From Limnohabitans sp. 2KL-51 (GTDB lineage Bacteria > Pseudomonadota > Gammaproteobacteria > Burkholderiales > Burkholderiaceae_C): a DNA stretch of 58,441 bases. The translations under genes and the position numbers were made by a program. A model generated the notes under the pieces. It was given only the letters and a program-made list of their open reading frames with translations, did not search any database and had not been told where the DNA came from. The stretch covers positions 1 to 58,441 of the forward strand of contig NZ_NESJ01000023.1 in NCBI RefSeq assembly GCF_003063645.1, read 5' to 3'. Shown in pieces: positions 9,085-18,066 of this stretch (the first letter of the stretch is position 1; every line of letters starts with the position of its first letter).

Positions 9085-9465
9085 ATGTCCAATCCAGCCC
9101 TGATCGAAGTGGTCGATGACGATCCAGACATCCGGCGCATGCTGCAGCTGGTGTTGGAGGCACGTGGCTTCAAAGTCCGCATCCACGATGGCGCCCATGC
9201 TTATCTGGCTGCCGAGCCTGTGACCGAGCGGCGTGTCATGTTGCTCGATGTGCGCATGCCCAAAATGACGGGCGTGGAACTCCAAGCCCAAATGGTCAAA
9301 GCAGGCAACCGCATTCCCGTGATTTTCATGAGCGGCGAGAGCCTGCCCCATGAAACACTGGCAGCGCAGCAATCGAACGCGGTTACCTTTTTATGGAAGC
9401 CCTTCAGAACCGAGGCCCTGCTCAATGCGGTGACCCATGGTCTGACGCTTTACGACCAGTTGTGA
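9085..9465 (+). CDS. Single-domain response regulator (receiver only)
   Basis: Product of 126 residues forming one receiver domain with no output domain. The acidic pocket is 'DDDPD' (residues 11-15), the predicted phosphoacceptor is Asp55 in 'LLDVRMP', a conserved Ser follows in 'IFMSGES', and Lys105 is in 'WKPF'. The 'FLWKPFRTEALLNAV' ending resembles FixJ-family receivers. No histidine kinase or output protein is adjacent, so the partner is unknown. It probably acts by phosphotransfer or by protein contact. Its divergent position from msrPQ may be incidental. It converges on ccsB. Confidence 0.85.
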   Translation: MSNPALIEVVDDDPDIRRMLQLVLEARGFKVRIHDGAHAYLAAEPVTERRVMLLDVRMPKMTGVELQAQMVKAGNRIPVIFMSGESLPHETLAAQQSNAVTFLWKPFRTEALLNAVTHGLTLYDQL

Positions 9466-9492
9466 AAGGGATGCCCCCAGGCTATTTCTGAC

Positions 9493-9513
9493 TTCAGGGA
9501 TATCGCCCCTGAA
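9493..9513. terminator. Weak hairpin between converging genes
   Basis: Arms TTCAGGG and CCCTGAA (7 bp) with a 7-base loop lie between the receiver gene stop and the ccsB stop. There is no T-tract on either side, so terminator function is doubtful. Confidence 0.3.
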
Positions 9514-9514
9514 A

Positions 9515-10825
9515 TCACAGGGTGCCGTAGCTGTGCAAGCCGCTCAGAAACATGTTGACCCCGAGGAAGGCAAAAGTCGTGATGCCCAGACCCGCCAAAG
9601 CCCACCAAGCGGCTACGGTGCCGCGCAGGCCCTTCATTAGGCGCATGTGCAGCCAGGCGGCGTAGTTCAACCAGACAATCAGGGCCCAGGTTTCTTTCGG
9701 GTCCCAGCTCCAGTAACCGCCCCAGGCCTCTGCCGCCCACAAAGCGCCCAACACGGTGGCGATGGTGAAGAAGGCAAAGCCCACGGCGATGGATTTGTAC
9801 ATCACATCGTCGAGTATTTCAAAAGACGGCAGACGCTCGGCAATGCGTCGGCGGCCCAACAAAATGCCGGCCACGATGAAGGCGGACACCCCGAAGTAAA
9901 CCATCCAGTAGCTGCTGGTCTGGTCGTTGGCAGATTGGCGGAACACCACAGGCTCAAAACACAACACGATGCCCAACAACCACAGGGGGGCGAGTTTGTA
10001 CCAGCGTGTCTCGCCCGCAGTTTGCTTGATCAAGTAGGCAAAGGCCACCATCGCGGCCAGGGCAAAAGTGCCATACCCAATGAAATTGGCGGGCACATGG
10101 ATCTTCATCCACCAGCTCTTGAGAGCAGGCACCAAGGGTTGAATGGCATGCGCCTCGCGCACCAGCGTGTACCACAGCAAAAAGCCCACCGCCGCGCTCA
10201 CCACCAGCATGACAAACGCACCCAAAGCACGGGTCTTGTACTGCGCTTCATAGTACAGATAGAACGCCGCCGTCATCCAGCAAAACATGATGAAAACTTC
10301 ATACAAGTTGCTGACCGGGATGTGCCCGATATCGGGGCCTAACTGGTGACTTTCGTACCAGCGCACCAGCGTGCCGATCAGGGCCAAACCCACCGCCACC
10401 CAAGCCATGCGCGAGCCCAAAGATTCCATCGCATCGCCTTGCCCGCGGATGAACATGCCCGCCCAGTAAAAAATAGTGCTGATGAAAAACAGCAGGCTCA
10501 TCCACAAAATGGCGGACTGGCTGGACAGGAAATACTTGAGCAAAAACACCTGCTCAGACCGCGCCAAATCGCCTTGGTAAAGGTAGATGGCCAAAAGGGA
10601 CAAGCCCGTGACCACCAGCACCAGGGTGCGCAGCGGCCGCCAGAACCAGGCCAGCCAGATCACCGCGGGCAAGGTGCCGATCAAAATACCTTGTTCGTAC
10701 ACATCCATGGCGTGCTGGTAGCGGGTGAAGGCGAACACCGTGCCCAACAGCGCCAACAGGGCAAAGCCCCAATCCAGGGCGGAGCGGCTCGAAAAATAGC
10801 CCGGGTTCAAAGTCACAGTCGTCAT
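9515..10825 (-). CDS. ccsB: Cytochrome c biogenesis protein CcsB/CcsA family (ResC)
   Basis: Product of 436 residues, polytopic with roughly eight to ten membrane segments. It carries the tryptophan-rich WWD-type haem-handling motif 'WGGYWSWDPKETWAL' at about residues 367-381, and flanking histidines ('NYAAWLHMRL'). In system II cytochrome c maturation it partners ResB/Ccs1 to carry haem to the periplasmic face and attach it to CXXCH sites. The start overlaps the resB stop as ATGA, so the two are translationally coupled. The nearby diheme cytochrome c4 is a plausible client. Confidence 0.93.
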   Translation of the reverse strand: MTTVTLNPGYFSSRSALDWGFALLALLGTVFAFTRYQHAMDVYEQGILIGTLPAVIWLAWFWRPLRTLVLVVTGLSLLAIYLYQGDLARSEQVFLLKYFLSSQSAILWMSLLFFISTIFYWAGMFIRGQGDAMESLGSRMAWVAVGLALIGTLVRWYESHQLGPDIGHIPVSNLYEVFIMFCWMTAAFYLYYEAQYKTRALGAFVMLVVSAAVGFLLWYTLVREAHAIQPLVPALKSWWMKIHVPANFIGYGTFALAAMVAFAYLIKQTAGETRWYKLAPLWLLGIVLCFEPVVFRQSANDQTSSYWMVYFGVSAFIVAGILLGRRRIAERLPSFEILDDVMYKSIAVGFAFFTIATVLGALWAAEAWGGYWSWDPKETWALIVWLNYAAWLHMRLMKGLRGTVAAWWALAGLGITTFAFLGVNMFLSGLHSYGTL

Positions 10826-12948
10826 GGTGTTTTCTCGGAGCGGCCCAACAAACGGGCGGTCAATTGTTCAAATTCACGGTCTACGTCCATGGTCTTGCGG
10901 TTGGACGACAAGGCCAAGCTTGCTTGAGCACCCGCGCCCTGAGGCGACAGCCAGACCCACAAGCGACGGTCACGAACGTACAGCATTGCAAAAATACCCA
11001 TGATCAAAAAGGCACAGCCCAGGTAAACGATGGACTGGCCCGGCGCTCTGGCCACCTGGAACACGCTGGCTTGCACCTGCTTGAAATCCTTGAGCAAAAA
11101 CGTCATGGGCGCGGGGTAAAACGACGCGTCAGACAGGGCCAGCACCGCTTGTGACATGAAGCCCTGCACTTTATCGGCGGGCAAAGGCTTGACTGCGGCT
11201 TGCTCACGCGCCACGGCGTCCAACTCGAGCAAGGTACCGTTCAGGATGCGCACAAACATCTCTCCAGCGCGGGCGCGTTCGGCCTCGGGCACATTGGCCT
11301 CCAGAAAATCTGCCAAGGCCTGGAGGCCCGCCACTTTTTGGCCCTTGACCTCTTCTCTGCCTGCAAACAAGCCCAAAGCACGCTCAGCCGAATCGGCCAG
11401 TTGCTTTGTCAATTCGGGGCGTTGGGGGTCGACCGCCTTGCGGGCATAACGCTGCACCGCACGCGCACGCAGCTCAGGCGTTTCCAGGGCGGCACGCAAT
11501 CGGATGAAACCGGTCAACTCGCTGTTTTCGTCTGCGGGGGGGCGCAGGTAGCGATAAGGCTCGCTGGGCGTCTCGCGCATGCCCAGCAAGAACACCGGCA
11601 CGCCGTCCCCTGCATCCACCGGCAACATGTAGTTGTTGTACTCACGCGCCTGCCCCGCCGCATCGCGCAGCTTGTAGCTGACGCTGGGGCCCACATTGCG
11701 CAGGTCTTTGGTTTGCGTGGTTTTGTTGCCCGCGCCCAAGCGCTCATCGATGGCGCTGCGCAAATCCACTTTGCGCACATCCACTGCCGTGCCTTGGGGG
11801 CCTTCGCCACCCGACATGTTCTCGACATTGATGACGCGCAGCCCGGTGAACTCCAGACTCAATTTTTCATTGCCATTGGTCAGGTCGGTGCTGCCGCCGA
11901 TGGTGCCTTCCACCTCAAAGGACTTGGTGGCTGCCGCCATGGGCACGGCTTGCAAAGTGACCTGAGAGCCGCCGTCGTCAAAGCTAGACTGGTAAATATT
12001 GATGCCCTTGAAGCTGGCCGGGTGGTTGACCTCGACACGCGCTTCCTTTTTCTCACCCGTGGCCTTATCGTGGATGACGATGTCGCTGGCAAACAGCTTG
12101 GGCATGCCAGTCGAGTAGTACTCAACGATGAACTTTTTCAGCTCAATGACAAACGGCAGTTCCTGCAGCAAGATGCCGTTGGACTGGTTCAGGATGGCAG
12201 TGCCTGAAGCGGTGTCTTCAGCCACCAGCAAATTGGCGCGAAACGCTGGGTTGCGCTCGGACAGGCGGTGCTGCGCGGGCACATCGGCGATCAGACCACC
12301 GCCGTTGTAAATTTCCTTACCGCCAAACCACATCTGGGCGCGCACCGCCAGGTCGCCATCGAGCAAGCCCCCCACACAGACCAACACGATGGCCGAATGC
12401 GCCGCGATGTAACCGATCTTGTTGGCCGAACCCGCCTTGGCCGCCAACATCCAGCCCTTGCCCGCTGGGGTGTCGCGCTCTTGCAGCTTGACCTTCCAGC
12501 CACCCGTGGCCAGCAGGGCCCCCAGTCGCTTGGCCGCCGCCCCGGGTGTCTCGTTCAAATGGCCTTCGGCCTTGTGATGAAAAGCCTTGAGGCTTTGCTC
12601 GCGGATGTTTTCCTTGTAGTTCTTCAGGTCCACCAGGATCTTGGGCGCGTTGCGGGCAATGCACAGGCTGGTGCTGAGCACCAGGAAAGCCAAAATCAAC
12701 AAAAACCACCAGGCGCTGTAAACACTGTTGAGCTTGAGCGTGGCAAACAACTCGGCCCAAAACGGCCCGAACTGGTTGATGTAATTGACGCTGGGTTCGT
12801 TTTGCTTGAGCACCGTGCCGATCACCGAGGCGATGCAAATGATCGTCAACAAGGAAATGGCAAACCGCATGGACGACAGCACTTCGATCACAGCTTGCCC
12901 TCGGGGCGAGCTGCGCTCGGATTCAGGGCTGGATACGACAGTCGTCAT
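10822..12948 (-). CDS. resB: Cytochrome c biogenesis protein ResB/Ccs1
   Basis: Product of 708 residues. Three membrane segments lie in the first 200 residues ('FAISLLTIICIASVIGTVLKQNEP' begins the conserved N-terminal block). A large periplasmic domain follows, with 'YYSTGMPKLFASDIVIHDKATGEK' and 'VNHPASFKGINIYQSSFDDGGS', the ResB signature. A last helix ('IVYLGCAFLIMGIFAMLYV') precedes 'RDRRLWVWL'. It works with CcsB in system II cytochrome c haem ligation. First gene of the resB-ccsB pair; cytochrome c4 lies upstream on the same strand after a 200-base gap. Confidence 0.95.
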   Translation of the reverse strand: MTTVVSSPESERSSPRGQAVIEVLSSMRFAISLLTIICIASVIGTVLKQNEPSVNYINQFGPFWAELFATLKLNSVYSAWWFLLILAFLVLSTSLCIARNAPKILVDLKNYKENIREQSLKAFHHKAEGHLNETPGAAAKRLGALLATGGWKVKLQERDTPAGKGWMLAAKAGSANKIGYIAAHSAIVLVCVGGLLDGDLAVRAQMWFGGKEIYNGGGLIADVPAQHRLSERNPAFRANLLVAEDTASGTAILNQSNGILLQELPFVIELKKFIVEYYSTGMPKLFASDIVIHDKATGEKKEARVEVNHPASFKGINIYQSSFDDGGSQVTLQAVPMAAATKSFEVEGTIGGSTDLTNGNEKLSLEFTGLRVINVENMSGGEGPQGTAVDVRKVDLRSAIDERLGAGNKTTQTKDLRNVGPSVSYKLRDAAGQAREYNNYMLPVDAGDGVPVFLLGMRETPSEPYRYLRPPADENSELTGFIRLRAALETPELRARAVQRYARKAVDPQRPELTKQLADSAERALGLFAGREEVKGQKVAGLQALADFLEANVPEAERARAGEMFVRILNGTLLELDAVAREQAAVKPLPADKVQGFMSQAVLALSDASFYPAPMTFLLKDFKQVQASVFQVARAPGQSIVYLGCAFLIMGIFAMLYVRDRRLWVWLSPQGAGAQASLALSSNRKTMDVDREFEQLTARLLGRSEKTP

Positions 12949-13124
12949 GGGGCGTTCAAAAAAGAAGCAAGCAAAGAAATGGCGGGACAGGGCCCGCCAG
13001 AAACGTTCAAGGCAGGGAAACCGGCCTTGGTGTGTGTCATATCAGCCGATTTTTAATTGTGCCCCGGAGCCGTGCCCTTGGTCTTGAAACCCCCTGAGTT
13101 TCACAGGGCAAAACGGACACGCAC

Positions 13125-13140
13125 CCGGGTCATCACCCGG
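13125..13140 (-). terminator. Short hairpin downstream of cytochrome c4
   Basis: CCGGGT and ACCCGG arms with a 4-base loop lie 9 bases past the cytochrome c4 stop (reading the minus strand). There is no T-tract. It may attenuate read-through into resB, but this is weak evidence. The rest of 12949-13148 shows nothing clear. Confidence 0.25.
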
Positions 13141-13148
13141 CCAAACAA

Positions 13149-13781
13149 TCAGCGCAGACCCGCGATGTAGTCCGACACCGCCTTGATTTCGCGGTCGTTC
13201 ATTTTGGCGGCGACCTGCGTCATTTGCAGGTTGTTCTTGCGCACGCCCTCACGGAACATCACCAATTGGCCAGAGGTGTAGTCAGCGTGCTGACCCGACA
13301 ACCGAGGGTACTGCGAAGGCATGCCCGCCCCGTTGGGCGAATGGCAGCTCGCGCAAGCGGCGATTTGGCGGTCAGGGATGCCACCGCGGTAAATGCGCTC
13401 ACCCCAGGCCACCGTCTCTTTGGCGTTGGCAAAACCGGGTTTGGCTTGCTTGGAGGCCAACCAGAAAGCGATGTTGCGCATGTCTTCAGGGCTCAGAGCA
13501 GCGACCATGCCGCTCATGACGGCGTTGGCACGTTTGCCCGATTTGTACTCTTGCAGTTGCTTGAGCAAATACTCTGGGTGTTGCTGGGCCAACTTGGGGT
13601 TGGCTGGTGTGCTGGAGTTGCCGTCTGCGGCATGGCAAGCCACACAAGCTTGGCTGAAAATGGCTTCGCCTTTGGCCAGGTCGGGTTTGGCGGCTTGCGG
13701 CGCAGGGCCGGCAGCCAAGGCAGAACCAGCCACCAAAGCGGCTGACAGAGCAGTGATCAAGAGAGAGGAAATCGACTTCAT
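13149..13781 (-). CDS. Diheme cytochrome c4 family protein
   Basis: Product of 210 residues. The start is set at the ATG giving MKSISSLLITALSAALVAGSALA, a clear Sec signal peptide; a longer frame has no such support. Two tandem class I cytochrome domains each carry a haem-binding CXXCH (CVACH and CASCH). Distal methionines are plausible in 'NAVMSGMVAAL' and 'NNLQMTQVAAKM'. Cytochrome c4 is a periplasmic electron carrier to terminal oxidases. It lies upstream of resB-ccsB on the same strand, so carrier and maturation genes are grouped. It is divergent from engB. Confidence 0.92.
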   Translation of the reverse strand: MKSISSLLITALSAALVAGSALAAGPAPQAAKPDLAKGEAIFSQACVACHAADGNSSTPANPKLAQQHPEYLLKQLQEYKSGKRANAVMSGMVAALSPEDMRNIAFWLASKQAKPGFANAKETVAWGERIYRGGIPDRQIAACASCHSPNGAGMPSQYPRLSGQHADYTSGQLVMFREGVRKNNLQMTQVAAKMNDREIKAVSDYIAGLR

Positions 13782-13868
13782 GGCGTGATCCAAGAGTTGG
13801 CGCAAAACCCAAGGATTCTACAATGAGGTCTGCGTCAGTTTCCTGACGACCCAAGGTATCCCTGATTT

Positions 13869-14648
13869 ATGAGCTCCCGCCCCCATGTTCGCGTTCCTGC
13901 AAGCACCCCCAAAGCCGCCAAAGCCAGTCCGGCCTTGGTTTCGGCGGCGCGCAATAACCCCGCAGCTGTCACGCCCATGGGCTGGATGCACACAGCCCGT
14001 TTTTTGACCACCGCCGCACAACTGCACCACCTGCCCGCGATGGACACGCCCGAAATCGCCTTTGTGGGCCGCTCCAACGCGGGCAAGTCCACCTGCATCA
14101 ATACCCTGACGCAAAAAAAGCAGCTCGCCTTTGCCTCCAAAAAACCGGGACGCACCCAGCACATCAACCTGTTTGCTTTAGGCAAACAAGGCATCACCGA
14201 CACCGTTCTGGCCGATTTGCCCGGTTACGGTTACGCCGCTGTGGCCAAGATGGACAAGCTGCGTTGGCAGCAAGTCATGGCCAACTATTTGGTCAGCCGC
14301 GAAAACCTCAAAGGCATCGTCATGATGTGCGACCCGCGCCATGGCCTGACGGAACTCGACGACATTCTGCTGGAAGTGATCCGTCCGCGGGTCGAGGAAG
14401 GCCTGAAGTTCCTGATCATTTTGACCAAGGCCGACAAGCTCACCCGCGCCGAACAAGCGAAGGCCTTGTCGATTGCGCGACTGCAGGCTGGTGGCGGTGA
14501 AGTCAAACTTTTTTCAGCCCTGAAAAAACAAGGCGTGGACGAAGTGGCTCAACTGCTTTGGGACTGGACCCACTCGGCCGAAGGCGCAGCCCCGGCACTG
14601 GTGTCCGACCAGCCGCCTGAAGAAGAACCCGAAGCCCTGGACGAGTGA
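13869..14648 (+). CDS. engB: Ribosome biogenesis GTPase EngB (YihA/YsxC)
   Basis: Product of 259 residues. It is a small TRAFAC-class GTPase needed for assembly of the large ribosomal subunit. The G1 P-loop is 'GRSNAGKST' (67-75), the switch region 'KPGRTQHIN' follows, then G3 'LPGYGYA' and G4 'TKADK'. The first 35-40 residues are a low-complexity Ala/Pro stretch. Initiation at the ATG of 13977 or 13986 ('MGWMHTARFLTT'), giving a more usual N-terminus, is possible. The C-terminal acidic tail is variable. It is divergent from cytochrome c4. Confidence 0.93.
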   Translation: MSSRPHVRVPASTPKAAKASPALVSAARNNPAAVTPMGWMHTARFLTTAAQLHHLPAMDTPEIAFVGRSNAGKSTCINTLTQKKQLAFASKKPGRTQHINLFALGKQGITDTVLADLPGYGYAAVAKMDKLRWQQVMANYLVSRENLKGIVMMCDPRHGLTELDDILLEVIRPRVEEGLKFLIILTKADKLTRAEQAKALSIARLQAGGGEVKLFSALKKQGVDEVAQLLWDWTHSAEGAAPALVSDQPPEEEPEALDE

Positions 14649-14697
14649 ACCGCAGCCTTTGACAGATCAGGATCGCCGCCACGCAAGGAGCGCCCCC

Positions 14698-15669
14698 GTG
14701 TTCACATCCCCTACCGATATTCAGACCTGGCAGCAGGACCTGCCCCACGGCATCACCCTGAGCTGCCGAGCCTGCGGCGAACGGGGCCGTCCCGTGCTGA
14801 TGTTCCTGCATGGCTTTCCGGAAGCCGCCTGGGTTTGGGACCCTTTGCTGGTCCACTTTTCAAAAGTCGAAAACGGCGGCTACCGCTGCGTGGCGCCAAA
14901 CCTGCGCGGCTATGAACGCTCCAGTGCCCCGGACGATGTCAAGGCCTACCGGGCAAAGCACCTGGTGCAGGACATCGTGGCCTTGATCGGCCTGGAATCG
15001 GGCCTTGCCCCTTTGGCCGCTTTGGTGGCCCATGACTGGGGCGGCGCTGTGGCCTGGAGTTTGGCCAACCAGCATCCCGACCGCCTGCGGCAGTTGGTCA
15101 TCGTCAACTCGCCCCACCCCGGTCCTTTCCTCAAAGCACTGCAAAGCCACTCGGCGCAACAAGCGGCCAGCGCTTACATGAACTTTCTGGTTCAGCCCGA
15201 TGCGGCTGTGCAACTTGCGGCCAACGACTTTGAACGCTTGCTGGGTTTTCTGGACGGAAACGACCGTTCATTGCCCTCGCTCACGCACCCCCCAAGCGAC
15301 CACGCCAGCGCTGCCGCCAGTTGGCTCACCCCTGAAGTCAAAGAACGCTACCGACAGACTTGGCGACATGGCCTGCAAGGCGGGCTCAACTATTACCGAG
15401 CCTCACCCCTGCGCCCCGCCACTGAGCAAGAACCGGGCGCATCGGCGGTACAGATCCCGCCCGAAGCCCTGCACATCGGTGTGCCCACGTTGGTGCTGTG
15501 GGCACAAGACGACGTGGCCTTGTTGCCCTGCCTGAGCGAAGGCCTGGCGCAGCATGTGCCCGATCTGAAACTGGTGCCCATCGCCAAAGCCACCCACTGG
15601 GTGGTGCATGAAAAACCCGAGCGTGTGATCCAGGAAATCACCAGTTTCCTCACGCCTTCGTCTCAATAA
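14698..15669 (+). CDS. Alpha/beta-fold hydrolase, epoxide hydrolase-like
   Basis: Product of 323 residues. I chose the GTG at 14698 because AAGGAG ends 7 bases before it; an in-frame TTG at 14659 has no such site. Oxyanion motif 'LHGFPEAAWVWDP' is near the N-terminus. The nucleophile is an Asp (Asp113 in 'AHDWGGAVAW'), as in epoxide hydrolases and haloalkane dehalogenases. His300 ('ATHWVVHEKPE') completes the triad with a likely acid at 'WAQDD'. A cap domain spans about 140-240. The substrate cannot be told from sequence. It follows engB closely and converges on an acyltransferase gene, overlapping its 3' end by 7 bases. Confidence 0.82.
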   Translation: MFTSPTDIQTWQQDLPHGITLSCRACGERGRPVLMFLHGFPEAAWVWDPLLVHFSKVENGGYRCVAPNLRGYERSSAPDDVKAYRAKHLVQDIVALIGLESGLAPLAALVAHDWGGAVAWSLANQHPDRLRQLVIVNSPHPGPFLKALQSHSAQQAASAYMNFLVQPDAAVQLAANDFERLLGFLDGNDRSLPSLTHPPSDHASAAASWLTPEVKERYRQTWRHGLQGGLNYYRASPLRPATEQEPGASAVQIPPEALHIGVPTLVLWAQDDVALLPCLSEGLAQHVPDLKLVPIAKATHWVVHEKPERVIQEITSFLTPSSQ

Positions 15670-16529
15670 AAGCCTGGCTCGCCCTCGGGCCGCGTTTTAA
15701 ATCGCTTGTGCACCCAGTAATACTGCTCGGGCATGGTGCGCACCCAGTCGGCCAGCGAGCCGTTCATGCGAAGGGTGTCTTGCGCCAGATCGGCGGTCGG
15801 GAAGTCGGACAGCGGCGCATGGACTTCAATGTCATACCCCTGCGGCGTCATGCGCGTAACCACCGGTACCACGCGCGCACCAACCACCTTGGACAAACGC
15901 GACAGCGAAGGCACAGTGGCGGCTTGCTCGACCCCCATGAAGGGCACAAAAATCGACTCACTGCGGCCAAAATCCATATCAGGGGACAAGTGCAAGGGTT
16001 CGCCTTTTTTGATGCGCACCAAAATCTGCCGCATGCCCTCGTGCCGATAGTACGGCCGCACATTGCCCGAGCGCTCGCGCCCTTGGCGCACCAAGGCCTC
16101 GACCGCCGGATTGGACTGCCCGACAAAAATGAACGCGACAGGCCCGGGGACATCCAAGGAAACCGCTATGCCACCGGCTTCCAGCCCCACAAAATGCGGG
16201 GCAAACATCACCAAAGGCCCCGGCTGCTTTAAGGCCTGCAGATCCCCCACCCAGCGCAGGCGTTGCCGCACCAGCGCCTCAGGCGCATGCCAGAGCCAAG
16301 CGCGGTCCAGCACCGATTGGCCAAACACCACAAAGTGGCGGTAAGCCAGCGCCTCACGCTCAGATTCGGACAACTCGGGCATGCACTTTTTCAAGTTAAC
16401 GGTCACAACGCGGCGGCGCTTGCGGGCCAGGTGCCACAACGACCAACCCAAACCATGGCCCACCGCACGCAACCACGGCAACGGCATGCGCGCCAACAAG
16501 CGCATAACAAAGATCAACAAATTCAGCAT
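15663..16529 (-). CDS. LpxL/HtrB-family lipid A (late) acyltransferase, copy 1
   Basis: Product of 288 residues from the ATG at 16529, which lies 16 bases after the upstream gene's stop; a longer frame would overlap that gene. An N-terminal membrane anchor is followed by the acyltransferase HX4E motif (His112, Glu117 in 'APHFVGLEAGG'), as in LpxL. 'GRSESIFVPFMGVEQAATVP' and the C-terminal 'PEQYYWVHKRFKTRPEGE' are strong family signatures. It adds a secondary acyl chain to lipid A at the inner membrane. With the next gene it forms a tandem pair, probably with different acyl or site specificity. Confidence 0.9.
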   Translation of the reverse strand: MLNLLIFVMRLLARMPLPWLRAVGHGLGWSLWHLARKRRRVVTVNLKKCMPELSESEREALAYRHFVVFGQSVLDRAWLWHAPEALVRQRLRWVGDLQALKQPGPLVMFAPHFVGLEAGGIAVSLDVPGPVAFIFVGQSNPAVEALVRQGRERSGNVRPYYRHEGMRQILVRIKKGEPLHLSPDMDFGRSESIFVPFMGVEQAATVPSLSRLSKVVGARVVPVVTRMTPQGYDIEVHAPLSDFPTADLAQDTLRMNGSLADWVRTMPEQYYWVHKRFKTRPEGEPGFY

Positions 16530-16545
16530 GGTGGATGGGGTCTGC

Positions 16546-17373
16546 TCAGGCCTGCCTGGGTTTTTTGTAGCGGGCATAACCCCAGGCGTATTGCGATGGG
16601 CACTGCAGGATCAGCGACTCCATGGCCTGGTTGATCTGCACCACGGCGGTGTCCAGGTCAACCGACAATTCGTGGCTCAGCGCCTGAGTGTGCAAGCGGT
16701 AACCACGCCCCCAAGACAAGCGCTCGCCCCAGATGAGCACCACACGGGCGCTGGTTTGCAAGGCCAAACGCGCCGCCAAAGTCATGGTGTAAGCCGGTTG
16801 GCCAAAAAACGGCGCCCACTGGCCCATGCCCTCGGGCGGCACCTGATCGGGCAATAAACCCACGGCACGGCCTGAGCGCAAGGCCTTGATCATCTGGCGC
16901 ACCCCCGCCAAGGTGGTGGGCACCGCCTCCAGACCGGGTCTTTGACGGGCCAAGGTCATGACCTCTCCCAAACCTGCATGGCGCGCAGGACGGTAGAGCA
17001 CCGTCAAAGGGCCGTGCCGCTCAGAAAAGCGCAACGCCAGTGCCTGCGCCGTGATTTCAAAACATCCCATGTGCGGGGTCAAAAAAAGCACCCCTTTTCC
17101 GCTGGCGTAGGCGTCTACTGCGGCGCGGTCATCGGACCAAACCAGCGGCGGCGTGCGGCCCAACCACAAGCGCGGCAACTCGGCAGACATGCGCCCAGCC
17201 TGCCCCACGGCCCGCCACACCGTGCCCCACTCCAGGCCCGCTTGGCGGGCATTGTCCAGAAAACGGCTTCTGTAACGCCCCGAAAAGCACCAAGCCAGCC
17301 AACCCCCCAAGCTGCCCAGCAGATGCAGGGTCCACAAAGGCCATTGGGAAAAGAAACGAAACCAAGCAAGCAT
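16546..17373 (-). CDS. LpxL/HtrB-family acyltransferase, copy 2
   Basis: Product of 275 residues of the same family as its downstream neighbour but clearly diverged. The HX4E motif is at His101/Glu106 ('LTPHMGCFEITAQ'). 'LLPDQVPPEGMGQWAPFFGQPAYTMTLAARLA' matches the active-site loop of LpxL/LpxM proteins. The C-terminus 'PSQYAWGYARYKKPRQA' is typical. First of two tandem genes on the minus strand, separated by 16 bases from the second. Whether it acylates lipid A or another lipid cannot be settled here. Its upstream region runs into the divergent groESL promoter region. Confidence 0.87.
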   Translation of the reverse strand: MLAWFRFFSQWPLWTLHLLGSLGGWLAWCFSGRYRSRFLDNARQAGLEWGTVWRAVGQAGRMSAELPRLWLGRTPPLVWSDDRAAVDAYASGKGVLFLTPHMGCFEITAQALALRFSERHGPLTVLYRPARHAGLGEVMTLARQRPGLEAVPTTLAGVRQMIKALRSGRAVGLLPDQVPPEGMGQWAPFFGQPAYTMTLAARLALQTSARVVLIWGERLSWGRGYRLHTQALSHELSVDLDTAVVQINQAMESLILQCPSQYAWGYARYKKPRQA

Positions 17374-17635
17374 AGGAAGTGATTTTGCCTTGAACCGGAG
17401 ACGGTGCGGCCGGTGCGCCGTGTGGGCCGTTCAGTCGGCATTGCCTGCACCCCAGCGGCTGCGGCTCGCCATTGCCTGTTTTTGATGATGCGTCCACCCC
17501 GTTCACGCCCTCCCCGCAGCAGCCGAAGGGCCCTTACTTGAGCACAACGCCTGAAACCAGACCCAACCGTCCATTTCATTGTTTTCAGCGTGAACAAAGC
17601 ATTGGTCATGAAAAGCGACAAAAATTGCCCTGGGC
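17374..17635. other. Intergenic region before the groESL promoter
   Basis: 262 bases without a convincing gene. Frames on the minus strand here lack start sites and coding character. I see no operator or repeat until the -35 element at 17636. Confidence 0.5.
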
Positions 17636-17663
17636 TTGAAATGCTCGCAAAAGCCCTTATCAT
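17636..17663 (+). promoter_or_regulatory. Sigma-70-like promoter of groESL
   Basis: TTGAAA (17636-17641) and TATCAT (17658-17663) are separated by 16 bases. The -10 element abuts the CIRCE operator, so repressor binding would block initiation. No sigma-32-type promoter is evident to me. Confidence 0.7.
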
Positions 17664-17689
17664 TAGCACTCGAAGGAGTTGAGTGCTAA
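17663..17689. promoter_or_regulatory. CIRCE operator (HrcA binding site)
   Basis: TTAGCACTC and GAGTGCTAA, perfect 9-base arms, are separated by exactly 9 bases. This is the canonical CIRCE element bound by the heat-shock repressor HrcA, placed at the groESL transcription start. hrcA itself is not in the window. Confidence 0.95.
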
Positions 17690-17772
17690 CAACACCCCTC
17701 CTCAGATTTCAACAGCACCCTTTTTCAGGTGTTTTTGTTTTTTTAACCCTTGTTTCAAATCTAGGAGATTCC

Positions 17773-18060
17773 ATGAAACTGCGTCCTTTGGGCGATCGCG
17801 TGATCGTCAAGCGTATCGAAAGCGAAACCAAAACAGCTTCGGGCATCGTGATCCCCGATTCCGCTGCAGAAAAGCCCGATCAAGGTGAAGTCTTGGCCGT
17901 CGGCCCTGGCAAAGCCAACGACAAAGGCGACATCAAAGCCCTGAGCGTGAAAGTCGGCGACCGCGTGTTGTTCGGCAAGTACAGCGGCCAGACCGTCAAG
18001 GTAGACGGCGACGAGCTGCTGGTCATGAAAGAAGAAGACCTGTTTGCGGTGGTGGAATAA
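17773..18060 (+). CDS. groES: Co-chaperonin GroES
   Basis: Product of 95 residues, standard length. It starts [16 protein letters not shown], with AGGAG 6 bases ahead of the ATG; a longer upstream frame would begin within CIRCE and is rejected. The mobile loop region ('[21 protein letters not shown]') and the roof loop are conserved, and it ends '[12 protein letters not shown]'. The heptameric lid closes the GroEL cavity during ATP-driven folding. It is first gene of the CIRCE-controlled groES-groEL operon, about 84 bases after the operator. Confidence 0.98.
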   Translation: MKLRPLGDRVIVKRIESETKTASGIVIPDSAAEKPDQGEVLAVGPGKANDKGDIKALSVKVGDRVLFGKYSGQTVKVDGDELLVMKEEDLFAVVE

Positions 18061-18066
18061 CTTGCG

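Noticed and set aside
14659..14697. TTG start for the alpha/beta hydrolase
   Set aside because: The GTG at 14698 has AAGGAG at the right distance; the TTG has no ribosome site.
15663..17373. Recent duplication of the two LpxL-like genes
   Set aside because: They share motifs but are widely diverged; tandem late acyltransferases are common in the group.
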